DNA of 51,396 nucleotides from Helicobacter heilmannii. GTDB lineage: Bacteria > Campylobacterota > Campylobacteria > Campylobacterales > Helicobacteraceae. Below, piece by piece: positions 8,865 to 17,355 of this stretch. The DNA lies in the NCBI RefSeq assembly GCF_001283065.1, contig NZ_CDMK01000003.1, positions 47,378 to 98,773 of the forward strand, given 5' to 3'. A model generated the notes under the pieces. It was given only the letters and a program-made list of their open reading frames with translations, searched no databases and was not told the origin of the DNA. The first letter of the stretch is position 1; every line of letters begins with the position of its first letter. The translations under genes were made by a program, and so were the position numbers.

Positions 8865-9809
8865 TCAGAATATCTCCCTATGCTTGAGCTCGTTTAAGAA
8901 GGCATCGACGGCAGTTCTTGGGGCAATGGCACTTGGGTTGACCGCCATGCCCACAAACACCCCTGTGCTATTGAAAAAGGGTCTGCCATAGGCATTGCTA
9001 TCTTGCTTGGACAAGAGAGGATGGGCGTGGTGTTCGTGCAAACTCTGCACTTTAAAGGCATTGTCATTGCCCACTTTGGGGTAGTACATCCGAAGCCCGA
9101 GCGTGGTGCTTTTATCCAAAAAAAGGTTTTGGGCGTAGCGTGTGTAAATGCGAGCGTGATAGAAGCTCTCAGGGCGGGTCTGACAAAAGTCGTTGGTGAA
9201 GGCATGGGTGTTGAGTAAGGCTAGCCCCTTGTTGCGGTCAATCGCCTTGATGTGTAGCCGTGCCACACAAATGAGCACGGGCGCGCTGTCATCTTGCATC
9301 TGCGCGATGAAGGTTGTGGCGTACATGCCCTTGTCGTAGGCAAGTTCCGCCGAGGTCAAGACATGTCCTTTTTGCAATAAAAGCCCATAACCTTGCTTGT
9401 AATGCCCATCCCCAAAGTAGGCGGTCAAAAATACAGAGCTGTAAATCCACGGATGCAAAGAGGTAGGGGTATGGTGGGGCTTGGTACTATGGGTCTTATG
9501 GGTGGCATGGCTTGTGGCTTGCTTTTGGGGGCTGTGTGGTGTTGGGGCGTGGGCACTTATGGAGGGAGCGGCATGGCTTTGGGCTTTGTGGTTGTGGGGG
9601 GCGTGTTGTGGGATTTTAGCATTGTGGGTGGGGGTGTTGCGTTCTAGGGTATGCTCTTGTGTGGGGGCATAGGAGTTTGGCTCGTGGTGGGGTTCTTTGT
9701 GGGGATGGTGGTGGATTAAAGAGGTGTCTAAGGCTTCTTGCGCTTGCACCCCTAGTAGTCCCCCTCCGCCTAAGACAAGCCAAACCGCCAACACAAGAGC
9801 AGACCGCAT
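8865..9809 (-). CDS. Secreted His-rich protein with a degenerate trypsin-like domain
   Basis: I choose ATG 9809 (MRSALVLAVW), which gives a normal signal peptide cleaved near VQAQ; a TTG start at 9857 would precede it with 16 unlikely residues. The mature protein is then 314 residues or less. Residues about 30-125 are low-complexity and very rich in His, Pro and Thr. The C-terminal 190 residues resemble a chymotrypsin-like fold, with YGLLLQKGHVLTSAELA, RLHIKAIDRNKGLALL and GRPFFNSTGVFVGM. The catalytic His region reads TSAEL and the Ser region reads GRPFF, so protease activity looks lost. It occupies the position of HP1440 next to ppiA in H. pylori (from memory) and is transcribed divergently from ppiA. 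The His-rich part may bind Ni or Zn. Confidence 0.6.
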   Translation of the reverse strand: MRSALVLAVWLVLGGGGLLGVQAQEALDTSLIHHHPHKEPHHEPNSYAPTQEHTLERNTPTHNAKIPQHAPHNHKAQSHAAPSISAHAPTPHSPQKQATSHATHKTHSTKPHHTPTSLHPWIYSSVFLTAYFGDGHYKQGYGLLLQKGHVLTSAELAYDKGMYATTFIAQMQDDSAPVLICVARLHIKAIDRNKGLALLNTHAFTNDFCQTRPESFYHARIYTRYAQNLFLDKSTTLGLRMYYPKVGNDNAFKVQSLHEHHAHPLLSKQDSNAYGRPFFNSTGVFVGMAVNPSAIAPRTAVDAFLNELKHREIF

Positions 9810-9880
9810 AGACACCCCATAATATAAATTAAGGGGGAAATCGGTAAAATGCCCCAACCATTTTAGTTTTTTAAGGACAA

Positions 9881-10375
9881 ATGCCGATGAAACCCCTGAA
9901 AATTTTTGAAACCAATCTTAAAGATTTACAAAGCTACCACACCGCCACGATCAATACAAGCAAGGGGGCGATCAAGGTCCACCTCTTCGGCAACGATGCG
10001 CCCCAAGCGGTGACGAATTTTGCAACCCTAGCCAACGAGGGCTTTTACAACGGCTTGAATTTCCATAGGGTTATCGCTGGTTTTGTAGCCCAGGGGGGTT
10101 GCCCACTTGGCACAGGCACAGGCGGACCGGAATACCGCATTAAATGCGAGGTTATAAATAATCCTCACAAACACAAAAGGGGGGCGATGAGCATGGCGCA
10201 CGCCGGACGCGACACTGGAGGCAGTCAGTTTTTCTTGTGCTTTGCACCTCAACCGCATTTAGATGGCGAGCACACGGTGTTCGGGCAAATTGAGGATGAG
10301 GCGAGCTTACATGTCTTAGACAACCTCAAGCAGGGCGATAAGATTGAGAGCATCCATATTTCGGCGCAATCGTAA
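9881..10375 (+). CDS. ppiA: Peptidyl-prolyl cis-trans isomerase (cyclophilin type)
   Basis: A 164-residue cyclophilin that catalyses cis-trans isomerisation of prolyl bonds. The family landmarks are present: [20 protein letters not shown], then [33 protein letters not shown] and [10 protein letters not shown]. The catalytic Arg lies in FHRVI and the substrate-pocket residues in GSQFF. There is no signal peptide, so it is predicted to be cytoplasmic. Translation could start at either of two ATGs two codons apart. It opens the run ppiA-csrA-ispE-smpB-exbB-exbD, with csrA beginning six bases after its stop, which suggests one transcript. Confidence 0.95.
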   Translation: MPMKPLKIFETNLKDLQSYHTATINTSKGAIKVHLFGNDAPQAVTNFATLANEGFYNGLNFHRVIAGFVAQGGCPLGTGTGGPEYRIKCEVINNPHKHKRGAMSMAHAGRDTGGSQFFLCFAPQPHLDGEHTVFGQIEDEASLHVLDNLKQGDKIESIHISAQS

Positions 10376-10381
10376 GTTTAT

Positions 10382-10618
10382 ATGCTGATTTTGTCGCGCA
10401 AATTGGGGGAGGGGGTTGTTGTGGGTGACTCGATTTATGTGCGGGTGATTTCCATTGACAAGGGGAGCGTGAAATTGGGTTTTGAAGCCCCCCCTCACAC
10501 TCTCATTTTGCGCTCGGAGCTTAAAGAAGCGGTGGCATTAGAGAACAAAAAAGCCTCTAAAGATGTGAGTAACTCGCTTTTGGCGGGCATTGGCAAAGAA
10601 TTAGGCAAGATTGATTGA
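10382..10618 (+). CDS. csrA: Carbon storage regulator CsrA
   Basis: A 78-residue RNA-binding translational regulator. The N-terminus [18 protein letters not shown] is the diagnostic CsrA start, followed by [18 protein letters not shown], which contains the RNA-contacting strand and loop. CsrA dimers bind GGA-containing leaders and change translation or stability; in H. pylori CsrA affects motility and stress responses. The C-terminal tail (about residues 50-78) is longer than in enterobacterial CsrA, as is usual for Helicobacter. Its TGA overlaps the TTG start of ispE, so the two are probably translationally coupled. Confidence 0.95.
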   Translation: MLILSRKLGEGVVVGDSIYVRVISIDKGSVKLGFEAPPHTLILRSELKEAVALENKKASKDVSNSLLAGIGKELGKID

Positions 10619-11385
10619 CATTTTCTTGCCCCGTGTACCCCAAGGTCAATGTCTTTTTGAAAGTGCTTGGCAAAGAGGGGGACTATCACTCATTACATTC
10701 CCGCCTGTGCTTGGTGCAAAATTTGAGTGAAACGCTAAGAGTCAAAAGCGCACCTAGCTTTAACCTTAGGGGCAACTTTAACTGCCCCCTAGAGCAAAAC
10801 ACAATTTACAAGGCGTGGTGGCTCTTAAAAGAGAGTTTGAGCCCCGCTTTACGCCCCCGTTTAGAACAAATCAGTATAGAGGTGGATAAACAAATCCCTC
10901 TAGGTGGGGGACTTGGGGGCTCTAGTGCTGATGCTGGGGTGTTTTTAAGGGAGGTCAATCAGCATTTAGAGCTGGGCTTAGGTTTGGAGCAACTTTATAG
11001 AATCGGGGCACAAGTGGGGGCGGATGTGAACTTTTTTATCTCGGGTTTTAACAGCGCAAATGTCAGGCACTTTGGGGAGGTGGTGCGAGAGTTTAAAGAA
11101 GAGCCCTTAAAAGTGCAACTTAGCACCCCACCCTTAGAGTGCACCACAGCTAGGGTCTACGGAGCGTTTAAGGGTTTTAAAGAGTTTCGGCACGCATGGC
11201 TAGAAACCCCAAGCCCTACACTCTTACAAACCCACACCGCCAAAGAGCTCAACGACCTGCTTGCCCCTGCTTTAGAGTGCTACCCCGCTTTAAAAGAGTG
11301 GGCTAAGTCTTTAGACCCTAGTTATGCGTGGTTTTTTAGCGGGAGTGGGGCTAGCTTTTTTAGGCTTAAAAGGGCACATCAGTGA
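10615..11385 (+). CDS. ispE: 4-diphosphocytidyl-2-C-methyl-D-erythritol kinase
   Basis: GHMP-family kinase of the MEP isoprenoid pathway; it phosphorylates CDP-ME using ATP. The start is TTG at 10615, overlapping the csrA stop (TTGA), and the protein opens with the family signature [12 protein letters not shown]. The ATP-binding glycine-rich motif [14 protein letters not shown] lies at about residues 95-108. [11 protein letters not shown] is the next conserved block, and the C-terminal GSGASFF is the third GHMP motif. Its length (256 residues) is normal. It is followed by smpB with a 4-base overlap (GTGA), which supports operon structure. Confidence 0.93.
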   Translation: MTFSCPVYPKVNVFLKVLGKEGDYHSLHSRLCLVQNLSETLRVKSAPSFNLRGNFNCPLEQNTIYKAWWLLKESLSPALRPRLEQISIEVDKQIPLGGGLGGSSADAGVFLREVNQHLELGLGLEQLYRIGAQVGADVNFFISGFNSANVRHFGEVVREFKEEPLKVQLSTPPLECTTARVYGAFKGFKEFRHAWLETPSPTLLQTHTAKELNDLLAPALECYPALKEWAKSLDPSYAWFFSGSGASFFRLKRAHQ

Positions 11386-11834
11386 GAGAGATTGCCAAAA
11401 ACAAGAAAGCCTTTTTTGACTATGAGATTTTAGAGAGTCTAGAGGCTGGGGTGGTCTTGGTGGGTTCAGAGGTGAAGGCGATGCGGGCGGGGCGTGTCAA
11501 TTTAAAGGACAATTTTGTTAAAATCATCAAAGGCGAAGCCTTTTTATTCGGCGTGCATGTGGCGCATTTACAAACTGCAAACGCCCACTACACGCCCGAT
11601 GAGAGGCGGGTACGTAAGCTGTTGTTCCACAAAAAGCAGCTTGTTAAGTGGCACGCTCAAGTGGGACAACAACGCTTGAGCATTGTGGCTTTAAAGTTGT
11701 ATTTTAATGCGAGAAATCGAGTAAAATTACAAATCGCCCTCGTGCGGGGCAAGAAACTTTACGATAAGAGAGAGGACATGAAACAAAGGGTTTTAGACAT
11801 GGAGGCCAAGAGCCAATTAAGGCATAGAGGATAG
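11382..11834 (+). CDS. smpB: SsrA-binding protein SmpB
   Basis: A 150-residue tmRNA-binding protein that brings SsrA RNA to stalled ribosomes for trans-translation. Family motifs: KNKKAFFDYEILE at the N-terminus, GVVLVGSEVKAMRAGRVNLK, HVAHLQTANAHYTPDERRVRKLL, and the basic C-terminal tail with YDKREDMKQR, which occupies the mRNA channel. The start is GTG 11382, overlapping the ispE stop. The order ispE-smpB-exbB-exbD is as in H. pylori. tmRNA itself is not in this window. Confidence 0.95.
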   Translation: MREIAKNKKAFFDYEILESLEAGVVLVGSEVKAMRAGRVNLKDNFVKIIKGEAFLFGVHVAHLQTANAHYTPDERRVRKLLFHKKQLVKWHAQVGQQRLSIVALKLYFNARNRVKLQIALVRGKKLYDKREDMKQRVLDMEAKSQLRHRG

Positions 11835-11836
11835 CG

Positions 11837-12304
11837 ATGGGTGATTTTAATTTAAAAGAAATGGTGGATTATGGGATTTTAGGCTTTTTGGCCTTTTTGT
11901 CCGTGATTGTGATTGCTATTGGCATTGAGCGCGTATGGTTTTACGCCACGGTGCGCGTGGATGATTACAGCGACAAGCGCAAACTAGAGCTAGATTTGCA
12001 CCGCCGTTTGACCCTAGTCGCCACCATTGGCTCCAACGCACCCTATGTGGGGCTACTAGGCACGGTGACCGGGATTATGATCACTTTTATTCAGCTGGGC
12101 AACACCACAGGCGTAGACACGAAGGCGATCATGGTCGGTTTGGCGTTGGCGTTAAAATCTACGGGCATGGGGTTGATTGTGGCGATCCCTTCTGTGGTGA
12201 TTTACAACATGTTGGTGCGTAAAAGTGAAATCATCGCCACCAAGTGGGATATTTACCACCACCCCGCCGAGGGTCAAAGCTTCAACCGCCTAGACATGGA
12301 TTAG
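11837..12304 (+). CDS. exbB: ExbB-type proton channel subunit
   Basis: Inner-membrane protein of the MotA/TolQ/ExbB family, 155 residues. It has an N-terminal membrane segment (GILGFLAFLSVIVIAIGIE) and then two more around SNAPYVGLLGTVTGIMITF and ALKSTGMGLIVAIPSVVIYNML. The family signature GLLGTVTGI is clear. With ExbD it forms a proton-driven motor that energises TonB-dependent outer-membrane transport. I see no tonB in the window, so its partner is unknown. H. pylori has a second exbB-exbD pair at this same place. It begins two bases after smpB and is followed by exbD. Confidence 0.9.
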   Translation: MGDFNLKEMVDYGILGFLAFLSVIVIAIGIERVWFYATVRVDDYSDKRKLELDLHRRLTLVATIGSNAPYVGLLGTVTGIMITFIQLGNTTGVDTKAIMVGLALALKSTGMGLIVAIPSVVIYNMLVRKSEIIATKWDIYHHPAEGQSFNRLDMD

Positions 12305-12313
12305 GATAAGCCC

Positions 12314-12712
12314 ATGAAAAAAATCGACTCAATGAATGTGGTCCCGTTCATTGACATTATGTTAGTGTTGTTGGTGATTGTGCTCACCACCGCGTCCTTT
12401 GTCAGCACTTCTAAGTTGCCCATCAATATCCCCAAGGTGGATCAAAGCTCCAACAAAGCCGAGGATATTTTAGATAAAAAGCAGGTAAACATCGCCATCT
12501 CCCATAAGGGCGAGTTTTATCTAGACAAAAAAAGGGTGAGCTTTGAGGCACTAAAGCGGGCGGTTTCAAGCTACCCCAAAGACACGCCCATCATTTTACA
12601 AGGCGATAAAAACAGCAATCTAGACAGCTTTGTCAAAGTTGTGGATTTGCTCCAGACCCATAATCTCAACCAACTCTATATTCTTGTAGAAGACAAAAAT
12701 AGCAACCACTGA
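12314..12712 (+). CDS. exbD: ExbD/TolR-family energising protein
   Basis: A 132-residue partner of ExbB, anchored in the inner membrane with a periplasmic C-terminal domain. The N-terminus MNVVPFIDIMLVLLVIVL carries the membrane segment and the conserved proton-carrying Asp (FIDIML). The periplasmic part has ISHKGEFYLDKKRVS and PIILQGDKNSNLDSFVKVVDLL, typical of the TolR/ExbD fold. The gene lies nine bases after exbB. A perfect inverted repeat follows the stop, before the rpmH promoter region. Confidence 0.9.
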   Translation: MKKIDSMNVVPFIDIMLVLLVIVLTTASFVSTSKLPINIPKVDQSSNKAEDILDKKQVNIAISHKGEFYLDKKRVSFEALKRAVSSYPKDTPIILQGDKNSNLDSFVKVVDLLQTHNLNQLYILVEDKNSNH

Positions 12713-12726
12713 ATTTAGATAGCTTT

Positions 12727-12742
12727 TAGCCAACTTTGGCTA
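12727..12742. repeat. Perfect short palindrome between exbD and rpmH
   Basis: TAGCCAA, CT, TTGGCTA: 7-base arms with a 2-base centre, immediately overlapping a possible -10 box (TAGAAT at 12741-12746) ahead of rpmH. No T-run follows, so a protein-binding operator or a weak stem at the end of the exbD mRNA is more likely than an intrinsic terminator. Confidence 0.5.
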
Positions 12743-12775
12743 GAATGGCCCTTTTGAAAATTTTAAAGGAAGACA

Positions 12776-12910
12776 ATGAAACGGACTTACCAACCCCACA
12801 ACACGCCTAGAAAGCGCACGCATGGTTTTCTTGTAAGGATGAAAACCAAAAATGGGAGAAAGGTCATTAAAGCCCGCCGTGCCAAAGGACGAAAACAACT
12901 AGCCGTTTGA
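12776..12910 (+). CDS. rpmH: 50S ribosomal protein L34
   Basis: A 44-residue, strongly basic protein that opens [18 protein letters not shown] and ends [11 protein letters not shown], the classic bacterial L34 sequence. A ribosome binding site (AAAGGAAG) stands about six bases before the ATG. It begins the conserved rpmH-rnpA-yidD-yidC-jag-mnmE order found near the origin in many bacteria. A likely promoter -10 (TAGAAT) lies at 12741-12746. Confidence 0.97.
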   Translation: MKRTYQPHNTPRKRTHGFLVRMKTKNGRKVIKARRAKGRKQLAV

Positions 12911-12920
12911 TTTTTGCGGC

Positions 12921-13280
12921 GTGCAATCCCTAAAAACCACCCAGCAATTTTCTTACACCTATAAAAAGGGCATGCGGACACATCGGGCATTTTTCGCCAT
13001 TTACAGCCTGCCCCTAGAGGATTTACCCCCTTTTTTTGGCAACCCTAAAAACCTCTTGCTCGGGCTTAGCGTGTCTAAGAAGGTGGGCAAGGCGGTGCAA
13101 AGAAACTTACTCAAAAGGCGGGTACGCACCATTTTAAACCATGTCCACCTAGAAAAGCAGGTGTTGGTTTTTGTAGCAAAGGCGGGGATCACTAGCCTTA
13201 GTTACCTAGAGTTGAAACAGCAGATTTTGGCATGCCTTAAGCGCAAACACCCCAACAAGGGCGTACTGAGGCGTGTATGA
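12921..13280 (+). CDS. rnpA: Ribonuclease P protein component
   Basis: Protein subunit of RNase P, which matures the 5' ends of tRNAs together with the RnpB RNA. The 119-residue product has the family signature SVSKKVGKAVQRNLLKRRVR at about residues 51-70, including the RNR-type basic motif, and the N-terminal FSYTYKKGMRTHRAFFAIY strand. The start is GTG at 12921, ten bases after rpmH; no better start is visible. It overlaps yidD by four bases (ATGA). Confidence 0.92.
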   Translation: MQSLKTTQQFSYTYKKGMRTHRAFFAIYSLPLEDLPPFFGNPKNLLLGLSVSKKVGKAVQRNLLKRRVRTILNHVHLEKQVLVFVAKAGITSLSYLELKQQILACLKRKHPNKGVLRRV

Positions 13281-13597
13281 GAGTTGTCCTAGCCTTGCTT
13301 GCCTTTTATCGCAAACTTGTATCTCCCCTAAAGCCCTCCACTTGCCGTTTTTACCCCACCTGCTCTACCTATGCACTGTGGCTCTTAAAAAATGAGTCTT
13401 TGCTAAAAGCCCTTTTGAAGGTGGCTTGGCGGGTGCTATCTTGCCACCCCTTTCACCCCGGCGGGATCGATTACCCCGTCACAAGCAAGCCCCTAAGTCC
13501 TAAATTTTGCGCCCCAAGTGCGTTTAAACTGGTTTATTACCTAGTGCCGACAAGCCCGGGCATCCACACTTACTATATTCTCAAGGTACACTCGTGA
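13277..13597 (+). CDS. yidD: Membrane protein insertion efficiency factor YidD
   Basis: A 106-residue YidD-family protein thought to assist YidC-dependent membrane insertion. Diagnostic motifs: YRKLVSPLKPSTCRFYPTCS with its paired cysteines at about residues 13-32, then HPGGIDYP at about 55-62. An amphipathic N-terminal helix (VVLALLAFYRKLV) should attach it to the inner membrane. ATG overlaps the rnpA stop and its own stop overlaps the yidC start (GTGA). The C-terminal 30 residues are less conserved. Confidence 0.92.
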   Translation: MRVVLALLAFYRKLVSPLKPSTCRFYPTCSTYALWLLKNESLLKALLKVAWRVLSCHPFHPGGIDYPVTSKPLSPKFCAPSAFKLVYYLVPTSPGIHTYYILKVHS

Positions 13598-15240
13598 ACG
13601 ACAACAATTCCAAATTCATTTTAGCCATTGTCCTCTCCTTTATCTTTTTGATCGCCTACAGCTACTTTTTTCAGCCCAAGCCCGAGAATAAGGTGCAACA
13701 AATCACCCAAAGTACCCACAGTTTACAAGGCCAAGCTACCCAAGCCTACAGCACTCCCCACTCTACCCCAAGTGCCCTAGAACAAAGCATTCAGCCCACG
13801 CAAAAAACCCCCCTAATCGCCCTTGTGCGCTCTCAAGGCATAGAGATTGAGATCGACTCGCTCGGGCGCATATCTCAGGTGTATTTAAAAGGTAAAAAAT
13901 TCACCGCCCACCGCCAAGAGGGCTTTGTTGAGCATGTCAAAGAATTATTAGGACTCGCCAAACCCAAACCCCCTTTAGAAAAACTGCCCCTACTAGGCGC
14001 AGATTCTTTAAAGCCCTTAGAGCTGCGCTTTGTGGATAATGCTTTAAATGTCCAGGCGTTTAAGACCCCCTACACAGCTTCGGCAAAAGAAATCACCCTA
14101 AGCAACGCCCCCCAAAGCTTGGTGCTAACCCAAGAGTTGCCCGGCCTAACCCTCATAAAAACTCTCACCTTTTACCCCAACCTTACCTACGATCTAAAAA
14201 TCCACCTAGAGTCCAAAGGGGCAATGAACACCGCCTATGTACTCTCCAATGGCGCAAGGCCTGTGGCCGATGCAGACGGCTACGCTTTTCATGGCGTGCT
14301 TTTAGGCACACAGGATCATAAACTAGAAAAGATCGAAGATGGTAAGGCAAAGGAGACAAAGACCTTTAATAACACGACTTTTATCGCCAGCGTGGATCGT
14401 TACTACACCTCGCTCTTTTTTGCCAACACCCCGCTAGATGCTATTGTAGACACCCAGCCTAGCAAAAACCCCCTGCCCTTTGTGTCCTTAAAGGGCGATG
14501 CCAGCTTGCATGGCTACATAGGCCCTAAAGACCACCATTTATTAGCCCAAATCAACCCCGCTTTAACCGAGGTGATTGAGTATGGGATCATCACCTTCTT
14601 TGCTCGCCCTGTGTTTCTATTGCTAGACTTTTTGCACAACTACACCCATAATTGGGGATGGGCGATCATCTTGCTAACTTTAATCGTGCGCATCATTCTT
14701 TATCCACTAAGCTACAAGGGCATGGTGAGTATGCAAAAAATCAAAGACCTCGCCCCCAAAATGAAAGAATTACAGGAGAAGTATAAGAGCGATCCGCAAA
14801 AGCTCCAAATGCACATGATGCAACTTTATAAAAAACACGGGGCCAATCCTTTGGGTGGGTGCTTGCCTTTGCTCTTACAAATCCCCGTGTTCTTTGCCAT
14901 TTATCGGGTACTTTACAACGCTGTGGAGCTCAAAAGCGCGGGGTGGATGCTGTGGATACATGACCTATCCATCATGGACCCTTATTTTATCCTACCCCTT
15001 TTAATGGGGATTTCTATGTACGCCCAACAAGCCCTAACCCCAAGCACCATCACCGATCCCACGCAAGCCAAAATCTTTAAAATGCTGCCTCTATTCTTTA
15101 CGATTTTTTTAATCACTTTCCCAGCTGGGTTAGTCCTTTATTGGACGATCAATAATATTTTTTCTATTATCCAGCAGTGGATGATCAACCAAATGCTTGA
15201 TAAGAAAAAAGCTAAAGAAATCGCCGAACATAAAAAATAG
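13594..15240 (+). CDS. yidC: Membrane protein insertase YidC
   Basis: A 548-residue inner-membrane insertase that folds and integrates membrane proteins with or without SecYEG. It has an N-terminal anchor (FILAIVLSFIFLIAYSYFF), a large periplasmic domain (about residues 30-325), and the conserved five-helix core from about residue 340. The core includes WGWAIILLTLIVRIILYPL with the catalytic Arg, the coiled cytoplasmic loop MKELQEKYKSDPQKLQ, then GGCLPLLLQIPVFFAIYRVL and FPAGLVLYWTINNIFSIIQQ. The start is GTG overlapping yidD. Length and architecture are those of the Gram-negative type. Confidence 0.96.
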   Translation: MNDNNSKFILAIVLSFIFLIAYSYFFQPKPENKVQQITQSTHSLQGQATQAYSTPHSTPSALEQSIQPTQKTPLIALVRSQGIEIEIDSLGRISQVYLKGKKFTAHRQEGFVEHVKELLGLAKPKPPLEKLPLLGADSLKPLELRFVDNALNVQAFKTPYTASAKEITLSNAPQSLVLTQELPGLTLIKTLTFYPNLTYDLKIHLESKGAMNTAYVLSNGARPVADADGYAFHGVLLGTQDHKLEKIEDGKAKETKTFNNTTFIASVDRYYTSLFFANTPLDAIVDTQPSKNPLPFVSLKGDASLHGYIGPKDHHLLAQINPALTEVIEYGIITFFARPVFLLLDFLHNYTHNWGWAIILLTLIVRIILYPLSYKGMVSMQKIKDLAPKMKELQEKYKSDPQKLQMHMMQLYKKHGANPLGGCLPLLLQIPVFFAIYRVLYNAVELKSAGWMLWIHDLSIMDPYFILPLLMGISMYAQQALTPSTITDPTQAKIFKMLPLFFTIFLITFPAGLVLYWTINNIFSIIQQWMINQMLDKKKAKEIAEHKK

Positions 15241-15248
15241 GAGTTGAC

Positions 15249-16007
15249 ATGCAAACCATCAACGCCCCCAGCCTAGAGGAGGCAATCATTAAAGCGTCTT
15301 CGGTGCTTGGCTGTTCGGTTGTGGATTTGGAATATGAAGTGGTGCAAGCCCCCAGCAAGGGCTTTTTAGGCTTAGGCAAAAAGGAAGCTATTTTAAGTGT
15401 ACAAAGAAAACCCCAAGCAACTAACCCCCAAGCCCAAGAGCCTGGGCAAACCACTGCCCCTGCCGCCCCCCAAGACCAGCAAGCCCAACACACACAGGTC
15501 TACAACCCCCAAGAGGAACTCCCTTACACGCCAGAAAAGCTAACCCCCCAAATCCAGCCTAGCAACAAACTAGCCCAAATCCAAGCTGAGCTAGAGAGTT
15601 TGTTTAGCCACCTACCCTATGATATCGAGCACATACAAGTGAGCCTTTATAACCCCCAAACGCTTTTAATTGACATCAGTGGCCCCGACTCGGCACTCAT
15701 CATAGGCGAAAAGGGCTACCGCTACAATGCCTTATCTTACTTACTCTTTAATTGGATACACCACCGGTACAATTATAATATCCGCTTAGAGGTGGCCAGC
15801 TTCTTAAAAGACCAAGAGGAGATGATGGAGTTGTATTTGCAGGGTGTGATGATGGCCGTGCATGAAGTCGGCAAGGCCCAAACCAAGCCCCTAGATGGCA
15901 TGCTCTTACACATTGCCCTAAAACGCCTAAGAGAGGCCTTCCCTAATAAGCATGTGGTGATTGAACAAAACAGCCAAAACGAGTCGGTTGTCGTGGTGAA
16001 TGACTGA
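15249..16007 (+). CDS. khpB: Jag/KhpB RNA-binding protein
   Basis: A 252-residue protein. The N-terminal Jag domain is clear at residues 1-53 (SLEEAIIKASSVLGCSVVDL, then APSKGFLGLGKKEAIL). A Pro/Gln-rich linker spans about residues 55-110 and a KH-like domain lies near 125-190 (LIDISGPDSALIIGEKGYRY). The family usually ends in an R3H domain; I do not see an R-x3-H motif at the C-terminus (HIALKRLREAFPNKHVVIEQ), so it is diverged or absent. It probably binds RNA and influences envelope or division genes, as in other bacteria. It lies between yidC and mnmE, with an 8-base overlap into mnmE. Confidence 0.85.
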   Translation: MQTINAPSLEEAIIKASSVLGCSVVDLEYEVVQAPSKGFLGLGKKEAILSVQRKPQATNPQAQEPGQTTAPAAPQDQQAQHTQVYNPQEELPYTPEKLTPQIQPSNKLAQIQAELESLFSHLPYDIEHIQVSLYNPQTLLIDISGPDSALIIGEKGYRYNALSYLLFNWIHHRYNYNIRLEVASFLKDQEEMMELYLQGVMMAVHEVGKAQTKPLDGMLLHIALKRLREAFPNKHVVIEQNSQNESVVVVND

Positions 16008-17355
16008 CACCATCGCCGCCATCGCCACCCCCCCCGCCCAAGGCGCGATCGCCATTGTGAAACTAAGCGGGACCAAGAGCCTAGAGATTTTACAAACCCT
16101 CACCCACCGCCAACACTTCCCCCCTAGACGGGCTATCTTGGTGGATTGCTACGATGGTCAGGACTTGCTAGATCAAGCCCTAGCCCTTTACTTTCAAGCC
16201 CCGCATAGCTACACGGGCGAGGATGTGGCTGAAATCCAATGCCACGGAGGGTTGCTTGTGGCACGGCTCATTTTAGAGGCCTGCTTAAAAGCGGGGGCAA
16301 GGCTCGCAATGGGGGGGGAGTTTAGCAAGCGGGCGTTTTTCAATAACCGCATGGATTTATCGCAAATACAGGCCCTGCAACAACTCATAGAGAGCCAAAA
16401 TGCGTCCATGGCAAAGGCGATGGCTAAACAGCTTAAGGGCGGGCTTAAAAACTTCGTGCACTCTATCCGCACCGCCCTTTTAGAACTCATCGCCACGGCT
16501 GAGGTGTTGATCGACTACGCTGAGGAAGACCTGCCTGTAAATTTGCCCGAAAGCCTGCGCGCTAAAATGCGCCCCACTCTAGAGAAGTTGCAACACACCC
16601 TAGAGGTGTCTAAAGCCAAAAAAGCCCAACTTGAGGGCTATACCTTAAGCATTGTGGGCAAGCCCAATGTGGGCAAGAGCTCGCTTTTAAACGCCCTCTT
16701 GTTGCAAGAGCGCGCGATCGTGAGCCCACTAGCGGGCACCACTAGAGACACGATTGAGGAAGTGGTGTATCTCAATGGCTCTTGTGTGCGCCTTGTGGAT
16801 ACAGCGGGCATTCGAGAGGGGGCGGATATGGTAGAGAGTTTAGGCATTTCTAGAAGCAAGGCACGCATGCAAGAGAGTCAAATTATTTTGGCTTTATTTG
16901 ATTTGAGCCATGCCTTAGATGCCCAGGACATGCATATTTTAGACTTGCTTGCGGAACAACAAGAAAAAACGATCCTCGTGGTGTTTAACAAAAGCGATTG
17001 TGTTAAAAAGCTAGACACCAACACCCTTTTAAAAAACCTGCCCTTTATCAAAGCCCCCCCACTTGTTTTAAGCACCAAAGAAAGCCCTTGTTTGCCCCTA
17101 ATCCAAGAAGCCCTAGCCCCCTTCATGCAAACCGACTTGCCCGATGTGATCTTGCCCACCTTAAGCCAACAAGAAGCCCTAGAAGCCACGATAGCCCACC
17201 TACAAAGCGCACAAAAGCCCCTAAAGAGCCTTGAGCTAGAGCTCTTTGCCTACCACATTAAAGACGCGCTAGAGAGTTTAGGGCAAATCACCAGCCCCTA
17301 CAACACCGAGGAAATGCTCGGAGTGATGTTTTCTAAGTTCTGCTTAGGCAAGTAG
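16000..17355 (+). CDS. mnmE: tRNA modification GTPase MnmE
   Basis: A 451-residue GTPase that, with MnmG, installs the carboxymethylaminomethyl group on wobble U34 of tRNAs. It has an N-terminal tetrahydrofolate-binding domain (MTDTIAAIATPPAQGAIAIV; GEFSKRAFFNNRMDLSQIQAL) and a G domain with P-loop GKPNVGKSS (about 219-227), switch region AGTTRDT, DTAGIREGAD and NKSD. The C-terminal FCLGK carries the essential Cys. The start overlaps khpB by eight bases. Its stop abuts the stop of the convergent outer-membrane protein gene with no spacer. Confidence 0.97.
   Translation: MTDTIAAIATPPAQGAIAIVKLSGTKSLEILQTLTHRQHFPPRRAILVDCYDGQDLLDQALALYFQAPHSYTGEDVAEIQCHGGLLVARLILEACLKAGARLAMGGEFSKRAFFNNRMDLSQIQALQQLIESQNASMAKAMAKQLKGGLKNFVHSIRTALLELIATAEVLIDYAEEDLPVNLPESLRAKMRPTLEKLQHTLEVSKAKKAQLEGYTLSIVGKPNVGKSSLLNALLLQERAIVSPLAGTTRDTIEEVVYLNGSCVRLVDTAGIREGADMVESLGISRSKARMQESQIILALFDLSHALDAQDMHILDLLAEQQEKTILVVFNKSDCVKKLDTNTLLKNLPFIKAPPLVLSTKESPCLPLIQEALAPFMQTDLPDVILPTLSQQEALEATIAHLQSAQKPLKSLELELFAYHIKDALESLGQITSPYNTEEMLGVMFSKFCLGK

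Noticed and set aside
9393-9672. Gly/Trp/Val-rich open frames opposite the His-rich protein
   Set aside because: They are the complement of the repetitive His/Pro/Thr codons and carry no independent evidence.
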